From: Anoplopoma fimbria | Taxonomy: Eukaryota; Chordata; Actinopteri; Perciformes; Anoplopomatidae | Assembly (NCBI RefSeq): GCF_027596085.1 | Contig: NC_072457.1 | Location: forward strand, 30,638,177-30,702,176 | Reading direction: 5' to 3' | DNA length: 64,000 nt | Shown here: positions 1-12,799 of the stretch, piece by piece | Layout of the letters: each line of letters starts with the position of its first letter | Numbering within the stretch: the first letter of the stretch is position 1 | Position numbers and translations under genes: made by a program | Notes under the pieces: generated by a model | Told to the model about the DNA's origin: nothing | Database searches by the model: none | The model's input: the letters and a program-made list of their open reading frames with translations, nothing else

Positions 1-698
1 GAGGTGGGAACATCATGGTGTGGGGCTGTTTTTCAGCATACGGAACTGGCAAACTTCATATAATTGAAGGAAGGATGAATGGAAAAATGTACCGAGACAT
101 TCTTGATAAAAAATCTGCTGCCATCTAGCAGGATGATGAAGATGAAACGAGGGTGGACATTTCAGCAAGACAATGATCCCAAACACACAGCCAATGAAAC
201 TCTCCATTGGTTTCAGAGAAAGAAAATAAAGCTGCTAGAATGGCCCAGCCAATCACCTGACTTGAATCCAATAGAAAATCTATGGAAAGAACTAAAGATC
301 AGAGTTCATAGAAGAGGCCCACGGAACCTTCAAGATCTGAAGACTGTTTGTGTGGAAGAATGGGCCAAAATCACACCTGAGCAATGCATGCCACTAGTTT
401 CTCCATACAGGAGGCGTCTTGAAGCTGTCATTACCAACAAAGGCTTCTGTACCAAGTATTAAATACATTTCAGTAAGCATGTTCAATACTTTTCCCCTGT
501 GTCATTCCATTTTATTACACATAACTTAATTTCTGAACTTATTTGTTTGGTTTTCTTTGTATGTATGGATTACTTGGGTTGTTACCGACATCTGGTGAAC
601 ATTTCATGTCAATAGCACCTTTTAGAAATATATTTACTGTGAAAAATGTTGTTTTCAATGTGTTCAATACTTGTGTTCAATACTTATTTTACCCGCTG
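1..698 (+). mobile_element. Tc1-like transposon, 3' part (copy 1), broken transposase
   Basis: The 5' half lies outside the window. Positions 79-462 encode the C-terminal part of a Tc1/mariner DDE transposase: the second catalytic Asp is in QQDNDPKH and the Glu in [10 protein letters not shown]. One extra A in the run near 108-113, compared with the other two copies in this window, shifts the frame, so the protein is broken. The right terminal inverted repeat ends in ...TTTACCCGCTG at 698, followed by the TA target dinucleotide. A short duplication of the TGTTCAATACTT block sits near 658-682. It is nearly identical to the copies at 26256 and 53660, which suggests a recent burst. Confidence 0.93.
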
Positions 699-700
699 TA

Positions 701-1555
<855 letters not shown>

Positions 1556-1574
1556 TCCCTCTCATGACATCACA

Positions 1575-1785
1575 GTACATACACCTGTATGTACCCTGTC
1601 TGTACCTTTATGTACCTGTCTGTACCTGTATGTACACTGTCTGTGCCTGTCTGTACCCTGTTGTACCTGTCTGTACCCTGTCTGCATCTGTTTGTACCCT
1701 GTCTGTACCTGTTTGTACCCTGTTGTACCTTTATGTACCCTGTCTGTACCTGTTTGCCCTCTCTCTCTGCACCTGTTTGTGACCT
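1575..1785. repeat. CTGTCTGTACC-type minisatellite
   Basis: Imperfect repeats of CTGTctGTACC / TTTGTACC run for about 200 bases. Reading frames across it are repetitive Cys/Leu/Tyr/Val strings and are not taken as genes. Confidence 0.7.
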
Positions 1786-2002
1786 ATATCCAAAATCCAG
1801 AGAGCATTGTCAGAACCAAACTTTTACCAAACTAATGGTCATATTAGGGGGCGCTATGGAGCCCCCTAAATGTTCACAGGTTTTGAGGTGGCACCAAGTT
1901 TTATGAGTTTTCCAGCCTACAAAGGGTATCAAAAATGTGTTTAATTGCTAAAAGTGTTAAGGGGGTGAAATGATCACCCAATTTTTTTAGAATTTTGACA
2001 TT

Positions 2003-2250
2003 GAAGATAATAATAATAATAATAATAATAATAATTAAGCCTTTTATTAGTCCCACAATGGGGAAATTCGGTTCTCTGCATTTGACCCATCCCGGAGGAG
2101 CAGTGGACTGCAATGAAGCGCCCGGGGAGCAATTTTTGGGGTTAGGTGTCTCGCTCAAGGACACCTCGGTATGTTGCCTGTAGAGGGGTTCGAACCACCG
2201 ACCTTGTGGTTGCAGGTCAAGCGCTCTACCTCATGTGCCACAGCTGCCCT
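2003..2250 (-). mobile_element. tRNA-derived SINE (family A), full-length-like
   Basis: On the minus strand the element starts near 2250 with GGGCAGCTGTGGCACATGAGG. It carries a box B match, GGTTCGAACCCC, at about 2181-2192. It continues through a conserved body (GGAAATT...TTAGTCCCACAATGG read on the plus strand) and ends in a TTA/ATT trinucleotide tail at 2003-2035. Related copies lie at 5034 and 38667. Confidence 0.8.
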
Positions 2251-2344
2251 AGATGACGACAATGATCCTAATCTTGTAAATATCCCTCGAGGAGGGGTTT
2301 TGAAAAACTCCATACTTGTAAATTGCCCAAAATGTCGTATTGTT

Positions 2345-2870
2345 ACATAATAATAATAATAATAATACATTTTATTTAACAGCGCCTTTCAGGTCACTCA
2401 AGGACACTTTACAAATTTAAAACAATTTAAAACAAGGGCAAACAAATAACAAAACCATTAAAAGTGCAAGTAAAAAACATGACAACTACAGTGAAAATGC
2501 TATCCTGAAAAGGTGGGTTTTGAGAGAGGATTTGAACTGAGGGAGGGAGTCAATATTTCGGATGTGAGGTGGGAGTGAGTTCCAGAGTTTGGGAGCAGAG
2601 CGGCTGAAAGCTCTGCTCCCCATGGTGGTGAGCCGGGCAGAGGGGACAGTGAGGTGGATGGAAGAGGAGGATCTGAGGGAGCGGGTGGAGGTGGCAGTGT
2701 GAAGGAGATCAGACAGGTAGGGAGGGGCAAGGTTGTGGATGGCTTTAAAGGTATGAAGGAGAATTTTGAAGTTGATACGGAAGTTGATTGGAAGCCAGTG
2801 GAGTTGTTCTAGGATGGGGGTGATGTGGTGGAAAGAGGGGGTTTGGGAGATGATACATGACCTATGATGT
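2345..2870. repeat. Interspersed retroelement-type repeat (LINE 3' region-like)
   Basis: An ATAATA tail at 2347-2366 precedes about 500 bases of purine-rich sequence (GAGTTCCAGAG, CTCTGCTCCCCATGGTGGTGAGCC). I recognise this from memory as a common teleost dispersed repeat. No intact ORF. Class not settled. Confidence 0.5.
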
Positions 2871-4060
2871 CATCGATGGAGGTATCGACTAATCCTGAGC
2901 AATTTTGCGTCCCTTTAGTCGGAGGACTATGTCCCAACTAAGACCTTCCACATGCTAGGGGGGCGCTATGTTAACTCAAGCTTCCCAAGCCCTTCAAAAA
3001 TGTGATTGAAAAAATCATTGAAATAATCTCTACAAAAACAAAAGGTGCCTTTATAACAAACAAACAGACACAAACTCGCTAGAACTAGAACCCTACTGAT
3101 AATAATATAATAATAATTTATTCGCCCATATATTGTACAGTAGGAAGAAACAAGCATAATCACATGCTCGCTAGGAGACTGATCATGGTCTTGATGTCAG
3201 TCCCCTCAAACTCACATTCTCTCAGACCATCTCGAACATCACATAGCTCTTGAATAATCTTTAAATTCTAACTGGCCGTGAATTAAAACAACATGTTTGT
3301 TTCTAGACTACTCATTTACATAATGGTCCTCCCACTTCTGGTGGGCCTCGTCAACACATTTCATCATCAACCCTTCTCCCCGTCCTCTTTTTTCTCTCCC
3401 TTCCTTCCTCCTCCATCTCTCCTCTTCCTCCCACCACATCTGCTTCTCATCCGGCAGCATTCCTGTCTTTCCTAAGAGCATTGCAACATGTGTTTTTGAT
3501 GAACTAGCAGTCTCACACTCCCTCTCTGTTCCCTTTTCCCCACTTTCACTTCCTCATTTTGTACTCGATTTCTCAAATCCCTCCTTCCTGTCCAAACAGA
3601 TAGGCACACAATGAAACAAACATGAATACACTTGCATAAGGATGACACATGCTTCTCAGTTTCTTTGACTTTCCAGTGTCCTTTCCCCTTTCTAGTGGCG
3701 TGTCTCATGATCATGTGGTCTCTCTTTGTTGCTCTTTGGATTGATTAATTTCTTTTCTTTTCTTGTACAGTCTGCTCCTCTTTCTTTCTGATGCAGTTTC
3801 AAACATTATTCTCTAATGAAAACGGATGCCTTGGAACAGATATTCTTCCTGCAGTGTGACTTATTTTAATGACCCTGTTATTGTATCTATCTTACCTATT
3901 GTAATGTGGGGAAACAGAGATAACATACATCCTTGAATTGTTCGAGGTTTTAAGGTTAACATTTAAACACTGGTGACATCTACTGTACCGTTACGTCGCG
4001 GACTGCTATGGCATACTGTTATGGAATTGGCATGTTCTTAATTGTTACATTTCGCATGTG
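2871..4060. other. Gene-free stretch
   Basis: No supported gene. 2925-2970 holds the GGGGGCGCTATG motif that recurs near 1848, 3055 bases of which have no other recognisable structure, and again near 29610 and 33060 (fragments of one dispersed repeat). Pyrimidine-rich DNA at 3370-3440. Confidence 0.5.
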
Positions 4061-4224
4061 CCCTGCAATATTTCACTAAATTATTATTATTATGGGATGG
4101 TAATGGTCGCCCTGCAGGGGCAGTGCTGTGTGAAGAGAGTGCATCATCACTCGTGCCCTTTTCCCCCACATATCGATACATGGTACTAGGCGTGGTGCTG
4201 TCAATGACTCCCCTTTTTCTGCTG

Positions 4225-4336
4225 TGATTATAGCATAGCATGTGGCTATAATAGCTTAGCCACATGCGATGCTATAATAGCCACATGCTATGCTATAATA
4301 GCCACATGCTATGCTATAATAGCCACATGCTATGCA
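4225..4336. repeat. 21-bp minisatellite with an inverted copy
   Basis: Tandem 21-bp units, CCACATGCTATGCTATAATAG, cover about 4260-4335. The preceding 4228-4250 holds the same unit inverted (TAGCATAGCATGTGGCTATA), so the block can fold into a hairpin. Confidence 0.8.
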
Positions 4337-4649
4337 GTCTGAATCAGTGGCCATTTGTTCACACCTCTTTCACTGGAAGCTCTCCCTGACATTTACTATT
4401 GATATTTCTGACACGATTTCTATGGCTATCATAGATTTCACCCCGTTGATAGTCAATATATTCATAAATGTTCTATGTTCATATCTCTATAAGTGTTTGT
4501 TGTTGTTTTTATACTTAATAAGTAATTACTCTGTAATGATTCAATATTAACTGGCCCTTAACAAAGTATTTAAGTGTTATTTATTTCCAGGTCCCTTCTA
4601 AATGCGAGTTTGTTGCCCAGCTATTATTATTATTATTATATTACTATGG

Positions 4650-4895
4650 GATGCAGTGTGTTTTTCTATTGAAGGTCTGAGGGTTAAGGGGATCTTGAAG
4701 CCAACTGGCTCCTCCAGTCATTTGGGCAAGACACTTATTCCCAAGTTGCACCTGAAGGTTGTGCCTACGGTGAATGATGGGCCCCTCCCATCAGTGTATA
4801 CATGTGTGTGAATGGATGATTGAGTGTAAAAGTGCTTTGAGTTGGCGAGAGATTAGAAAGGCACTATACAAGTACAAGTTTATTTACCATTTAAT
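4650..4895 (+). mobile_element. tRNA-derived SINE (family B), 5'-truncated
   Basis: Shares with the full copy at 45100 the body motif TGGGCAAGACACTTA and the 3' part AAGTGCTTTGAGT...CACTATACAAGTACAA. The tRNA-like head is missing. Confidence 0.65.
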
Positions 4896-5033
4896 AATGA
4901 TAATGAAGTCAGGGAAAGTACTGCCCTGCAGCAGGATCGCTAGTTGAATATATAAAGACATCATATTTTGAATGTTTTTAATTTAAAAATCTTAATTTGT
5001 AAAATAACACGTTACTAAAGCTGTCATATAATT

Positions 5034-5263
5034 GTAATAATAATAATAATAATCAATCCTTTATTAGTCCCACAATGGGGAAATTATTTCTCTGCATTTA
5101 ACCATCCCGGAGGAGCAGTGGGCTGCAATGAAGCGCCCGGGGAGCAACTTGGGGTTAGGTGTCTCGCTCAAGGACACCTCGGCATGTTGCCGGTAGAGGG
5201 GCTTGAACCACCAACCTTGTGGTTACGGGACAAGCGCTCTACCTCATGTGCCACAGCCGCCGT
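5034..5263 (-). mobile_element. tRNA-derived SINE (family A)
   Basis: Same structure as 2003-2250: minus-strand head near 5262 (GCGGCTGTGGCACATGAGG), box-B-like GGTTCAAGCCCC, GTCCCACAATGGGGAAATT body and an ATT/TAA tail at 5034-5055. Confidence 0.8.
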
Positions 5264-5510
5264 AGTGCGGTCATACGAACAATATTAACCTTTGAAATGT
5301 AGTGGAGTAGAAGTAGAAAGCGGAATGAGAAAACCCTCCATGTTTTACGTAATTTCAGTTTCGAATGAAAGATGAATTGTTTATTGTTTATACTTACTGT
5401 AATCAAAGGTTTCTTTGATTATAATAGAAGTGGAATTGTGGGAAAACCCCTTTTCAGTTCAAATTTGTGTTTTTGTTGAATGTGACTTACGTTTCCTGTC
5501 TTGCAGTAAC

Positions 5511-7071
<1,561 letters not shown>

Positions 7072-7622
7072 GACCCCGACAGGAGACCCCCACAGGAGAC
7101 CCACACAGACATGATGAAGTACTTTTGTATCAGCGTTCTGTAAACCACATCACACAACAAAGCAGCTTTAGTGAAAACCCTGAGAGGAGTTTCAACTGAA
7201 ACTCTAGGCCTGTTACCATGGTAACCGACTCTGTGAACCTCACCTGTGTAACAGGTTCTCTTTTACAAACCCTGAGTCTCTCTCTGTCTCCTCCCTCTGT
7301 TACTTCCCCATTCATTCATTTAACGTCTTTTTAAATGTGTAAGCTGTTGGATATGATTTGATCCTGAGGAAAATCTAAAGTTCATCGTTTTCTTGCCCTC
7401 ACATTCAAACATTACAGAGCTAAGTCAGCCTCAGAACAAAACCTCTGCATGTCCTTTTCTTTTATAAATAAATAACGTTGTGATGTCAACGATGGAACAT
7501 AATTCCTCTAATACTGGAGATTATATGTACATATTTCTAGAGGAGCAGGATGGTGGTGAGGTTGTATAAATATGCATTTCAGTGACTGTGTTTAACAGCA
7601 TTACATTTATTAAAGCAGCTTC

Positions 7623-7628
7623 AATAAA
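7623..7628 (+). terminator. Candidate poly(A) signal of the MS4A-like gene
   Basis: AATAAA about 550 bases after the stop codon at 7069-7071. An AAATAAATAA at about 7466 is a weaker alternative. No transcript evidence is available here. Confidence 0.5.
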
Positions 7629-7984
7629 GCCACTGAATGCTGCTGAGTCAAGAACAAAAAAGGTTTCTAACATTTAAAATCCACTGTATTTTAACCTTTA
7701 AATCAGTCAGAACAGTATTACAGGATCAGATTATGAACTTCATCTCATGTCTCATAACTTTATGGATCTATATGTTTTTAAATAAACTCTCATTTTCCTC
7801 TTTGGCTGCTGGTCCCTGTGTTTTTTTGATTGAACCACTTCATCATAGTCTGGTACATTATAAATGAACCCGACACATAATAACCTAGTTGTGTTAACGG
7901 ATTGGCTCTCTGACTCACATGCATTAGGGTTCGGCTCGGCCTGTTGTTTACCTGTTGCCATGATGAAGCCTGGAATCGAAGTAT

Positions 7985-8070
7985 AGCAGTTATAAAAGAT
8001 ATTGAGTAAGATAATAAAACGGGGACATTTTCAGATTATAGCAGCAGAGTGGATAGTGCAAACAGCTCCA
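7985..8070 (-). repeat. Fragment of the same LINE 3' UTR as at 8341
   Basis: GTTATAAAAGATA and ATTATAGCAGCAGAGTGG...GTGCAAACA recur at 8341-8440, so this is a partial second copy lying 350 bases away. Confidence 0.65.
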
Positions 8071-8130
8071 TTGATGCCTTTTTTCTCAGTTTAGGGTTAA
8101 GTCAGACTTTGAGAGCCATCAGTGTATGAA

Positions 8131-8167
8131 TTATTGTTGGAATGCTTAATCAGCATTCCAACAATAA
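8131..8167. repeat. Perfect 16-bp inverted repeat
   Basis: The left arm TTATTGTTGGAATGCT (8131-8146) and right arm AGCATTCCAACAATAA (8152-8167) are exact reverse complements with a 5-base loop. Confidence 0.9.
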
Positions 8168-8340
8168 TAAAAGATCCAATTCATTACCTATGTTAACATT
8201 ACAGGCCACTGTTAACATTTACGTAAGTACAACACTACAAATAAGCGAAGGGAAATAAACACCAAAATGTTCCCCATTCACAACTGCCGTACATTAAGAT
8301 AGACTTAGGTGATCATTAGTCAAGTATAGCGTGTTAAAAA

Positions 8341-8965
8341 AGTTATAAAAGATAATATAAGATAATAAAATCCCTATATTAGCCCCACAGCGGGGACATT
8401 TTCAGGATTATAGCAGCAGAGTGGATAGTGCAAACACAGAATGATATAAGGACAGAATGATTGTTCGTATTGCACAGTGGATTGCACACATTATTTACAT
8501 TGTATGGCGGATATATGGATTCATACTGTCAGTTTTTAGTGTCATGTGGTCTGCTGGGAGCAGAGCTGGTTGTGCAGCCTGACAGCAGCAGGAAGGAAGG
8601 ACCTGCAGTACCTCTCCTTCACCACCGGGGGTGAAGCAGCCAGTGGCTGAAGGAGCTGCACAGAGCTGCCAGGGCGTCCTGCATGGGGGGAGGTGTTGTC
8701 CATCAGGGATGACAGCTTGGCCATCATCCTCCTGTCTCCCACCACCTCCACCGTATCCAGTGGACACCCCAGGACACCGCTGGCCTTCTGAACCAGTTAG
8801 TTAAGTCTCTTCCTGTCGGCTGCTGAGATGCTGCTGCTCCAGCCGACCACTGCATAAAAGATGGCTGATGCCACCACAGAGTCAAAAAAGGTCTTCAGGA
8901 GTGCTCCCTGCACTCCAAAGGACCTCAGTGTCCTCAGCAGATACAGTCTGCTCCCTTTTTGTAAA
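8341..8965 (-). mobile_element. Rex/CR1-like LINE, C-terminal RT region plus 3' UTR
   Basis: Minus-strand translation from 8965 gives KGSRLYLLRTLRSFGVQGAL and, further on, SAADRKRL and SFLPAAVRLHNQL. These are the thumb and C-terminal segments of Jockey-superfamily fish LINEs, as also seen in the element at 40430. The 3' UTR extends to 8341 with an AATAAA-rich tail. The 5' part is absent, as is usual for truncated LINE insertions. Confidence 0.8.
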
Positions 8966-8969
8966 GAAA

Positions 8970-9375
8970 AAAACATTGTATAGTATGTAATGAAAGCTTT
9001 AAAAAAGCCATAGTATAGTAAGTAAAAAAATTATGGACCGGCATAGTATAATATTTCAAAAAGTCATGAAAGGACAAAATATAGTATGTTAAAAAACGTT
9101 ATAAAAAAGCCATAGTATAGTACGTCAAAAAAGTTATTAAAAAGTCATAGTATTGTATACCTTAAAGTCATGAAAGCAATTATATAGTATGTTAAAAAAA
9201 AGTTCTAAAAAGTCAGTGTTGTATGTTATAAAAGCTAAAGTAGCAGAGTATGTTGCAAAAGTCATAAAAAAGTAATAATCTAGTTTGATAAATAAGTCAC
9301 AAAAAAGTTTTAGTGTATTATGTCATAAAAAATTTAAAACATAGTATGTCGAAAAAGTCATGGAAGTCTCAGTAT
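8970..9375. repeat. Degenerate AT-rich tandem repeat
   Basis: Diverged units of roughly 30-40 bases built on CATAGTATAGTATGT(T)AAAAAAGT and AGTCATAAAA occur at least ten times. No coding content. Confidence 0.7.
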
Positions 9376-9376
9376 G

Positions 9377-9377
<1 letters not shown>

Positions 9378-9413
<36 letters not shown>

Positions 9414-9434
9414 TTATCTCTCTCTTTGTCTCTC
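9378..9434. repeat. (CT)n microsatellite
   Basis: CT-rich run interrupted by a few T and G bases. Confidence 0.9.
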
Positions 9435-11345
9435 ATATATATAAATATATACCAAACAAATGCCCAAATGAACATCTCTTTACTTTCAAGTGACAGCACC
9501 TTCTAGCAGCATTAGTTATTGTGAGTCTTGTCTGTCAGTAGCAAAAAAAAGATATTATCAATATTTATATACAAAACTATATAAAAAGTTTAAAAAAGAG
9601 ATTTCAGTCAATTTCGGTTTCTTTCAGCCATGATGATCATCATTCCTGAACCTTAACCAAGTGGTTATTATGTAACCACGAAGGTCCCCAAACGTTACCA
9701 AGCAGACATTGAAACCAGAACATGATATTTCCAGTTAGTTTGTTGGGTGTTGTCACATCATAAAACAGATTTATTTCCCCCTGTGATTGTAACAGCTTTT
9801 AAGACAAATAGACAAATAATAACAGTCCTGCATCAGAGTAGAAAACACTTATGTGTTGTTGTATTATATATATTTTTTATTTCACTAGGGAACAGAAACA
9901 TAGGGACTTCAGTAATGGACCAGCAGAGGTGTTGGTTAAGTACAAGTACATAGGAACAGTTTGACAATAACAAAATGTGTCAGCCCTTACTGGGTAGCTG
10001 AGCTTAATTGGGATGAGTCCTAACATGATAACAATCTACAACTGCTTCATAGAAAGTATTATTACTATTCCATGATTTATTGGTAGCGATCCCTAGCCAT
10101 CCAGACACATTTGAGTTTTCACAATGGTGTCAGTATATGTTCCAAAATCATGCTTCTAACTCTAAAGTCTCTGGTTACTATGGAGAAGCAAAGCGTCCAT
10201 CAGATAGCCAGTACATTCTCCATGATCCAGCATACATCTTTGTTTAGGCCTTTAAGTGGCTATCCCCTGACCGAGGTACAGAACAAAAAGGAGTCACACA
10301 ACAACCCCTTGTTTATTGAACACTTGGCCTCCTTCTGGTCTAACCCTCCAATGACTTGATACATTTTAGTATTTACATTTTTGAATATTGTTGTATTTTA
10401 TGTTTTTACAAACACATTTTGGATATGATGTATTCTTTTTTGTCAGCCGGACGCTCCCATATGAGTAGCTGGTTTGGTTTTCTCTACAGTAGTTTCATTG
10501 TTGTGCATGTCTAAATGTATGATGGGGCACATTTTCAACCTTGGCGAGCAACAACCCTGACTGACACTCATTTGGTTTGATGAAACTGCTACTGCTTCAA
10601 CAGGAGACCCCAGAGTTGTAGGATGGTGTGGGTTCTACAGAGGACAGTTTATGGTTTTCTTAAGCATGTTATTCAACTAGAGACAATAATGTACAGCAGA
10701 TATCCAGGTTTTTGGACAGTTTGTGATTTGTTGTCAGTGACTTCAACTAGACATAATAGCCAAACTGTAAAATATTGTTACAAATTCAGAGGTCTGAATG
10801 TTAGGACTGACCAGCGGTTCATTTATGTTTCTTCTAACTGAGCCAGTTAAGAGCTGCTTTTGGTCTAAAGGTGTTTGGTGAACCTGGCCGCAAATCTGTG
10901 CTAAAAAGGTTTAAAAGTTGCGTAAAATGTCTAAACTCAGGAAAAAGTGTTTACCTTTGGTACAAACACCAAAACTCCATAGCAGCTCCACGACCCACTG
11001 ACACACAAAAAAAAGAGAGAAAAGGACAAACGCTAAAAAGTTTGTATTAATGTTATTCACAATGCTAAGTTGGCCAGTAGTTTTGTTTGAGCTGAAAACC
11101 CAGGATCCAGAACGCACATTTTCTGTTGCTTGGCTTGGCTCTGAAGTTGTGAAATGACATTTGTGAAATGACATTTGCAGATTAATGTGATGTGAGATGT
11201 GGATCAATTTGATGCCAAACTTCAGGATAATTTGGATCCCACCTCAGAGGTGGATTTGAGAGATGGCATGTTGTTACAATAATTCACTTCATGTTTCCTT
11301 TTGAGTTCAGTTTTGACCTTAAATTCAGCTCGGCCTGTGCATATA
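9435..11345. other. Intergenic stretch and putative TMEM132A 3' UTR
   Basis: No gene supported. Immediately left of 11346 must lie the 3' UTR of the minus-strand TMEM132A-like gene. Minus-strand AATAAA hexamers are present at 10312-10317 and 10076-10081, about 1.0 and 1.3 kb past the stop. A 66-base sequence at 11194-11259 is repeated at 14852-14917. The short frame at 10111-10359 resembles nothing I know. Confidence 0.5.
11194..11259. repeat. Short dispersed repeat, copy 1 of 2
   Basis: About 66 bases (GATCAATTTGATGCCAAACT...) match 14852-14917 base for base over their length. One lies past the TMEM132A stop, the other in the intron between exons 10 and 11. Confidence 0.85.
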
Positions 11346-12720
11346 TCAGCAAATGATCTCTACCTCTTTAACATCCTCTTTATTGTTTGTCTCATGCTGC
11401 TGCTTTATCTTGTCTTCACCTTCTCTCTTCTTCCTGTCCTCTTCCTCTACTTCCTTTGTACCTACCTCTAGTTCTCCTTCCCTCTCCTCCTCCATTGTTG
11501 TCCTCCTTCTGTCTCGCAGGGCACAGGGCAGACAGTTTGCCAGGAAGAGGACAGCAGAGAGACAGAGCAGAGAGAGGACAGCACCCACACCCACCTCCAG
11601 CTCTATAGCTCCCTGCGCCTCCACTTCCTCCTCCTGCTTCCCTTCTTTCTCCTGACTAGGGGAGAAGTACACAGTGCCCTCCTCCTGGCTGGGCATCAGC
11701 ACAGCTCTTTCCAGATTGTTCCAACTAACCATCTCTCCGTACCCCACCTGGTTCCAGTTTCTATCAGGTCTCTTGCCACTGATTTTGTCATAGTAGTCAC
11801 TGCTTTCATTCTCACTTTCATCCCCGTCAGAGTTCGATGCATAGATGTTGCCGTCTGATTCAACCAGCGTTCCTGAAATGTCAAGCTCAAACTTCTCCCC
11901 CTCATCATCCTTGTCCTCTTCTGGCTGCAGGACGCCCAGGTCTAGGTTGACTCTTATCCAACCAGATCCTCTCGTCAGCCTCCTGGTCCCACCTTCTCCT
12001 CCGGTGTCCGTCCAATCCCTGTTGCCTTCACTGATAGAGTTAGAGATGATTGGCTGATCAGTGCAGGTTGACACCAGAAGATCTGCAGGTAGTAAAGGCC
12101 CGCCTCCATCACCCTGGGCAAAGATGCGTGGGCTGGGACCGGGCGTCACAACAACCACAGTCTCAGCCAATGAGGAGAGACGTAGGAAAAAGGGAAGGTC
12201 GCTAAAGGAGGAGAGGAGGGAGGCGGTGTCGTCACTGAACTGGAGCCAGACACTGATGGAAGCCTCCTGGAGAAAAACAACAGGATATGGAAAATGGATA
12301 TGAAATTAGGCCTGACAAGTTTTCTTCACTGTTTCACATTGTTACTTTAGATAAATTAAAGTTAGCTAGGTGTTTTCAGCTAACTAACCAAGTGCAAATT
12401 CTTAAATAGTGGCCTTAATTCACTTTAACCTCACAGAGGACTAGGATTTTATTGAAATGTTCCCTGTTTTTATAAGCATTTTTGATCATATTTTTTAGGA
12501 AGCCTCCATGGTTTCTGATCTGTTCCATTGATAATGCTATGTAGAACTACAGAAATGGCGACTTAACAATAGCAGGGCACAGACATTAGGTATTTATTTA
12601 TGCGGCGCAAAACAACAAAAATGGCGACCTAACAATAGTGACGTGGCCACGATTAATTAACACACAATAAAGGCTGCGATTGCACGCGACATGCGTCTGG
12701 AATAAAAGTAACAGCACAAC

Positions 12721-12799
<79 letters not shown>

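Noticed and set aside
8131..8167. microRNA precursor
   Set aside because: A stem of 16 bp and a total of 37 bases is too short for a pre-miRNA hairpin.
9960..10360. Possible small gene at 10111-10359
   Set aside because: 82 codons without recognisable domain, signal or splice context; expected by chance in AT-rich DNA.
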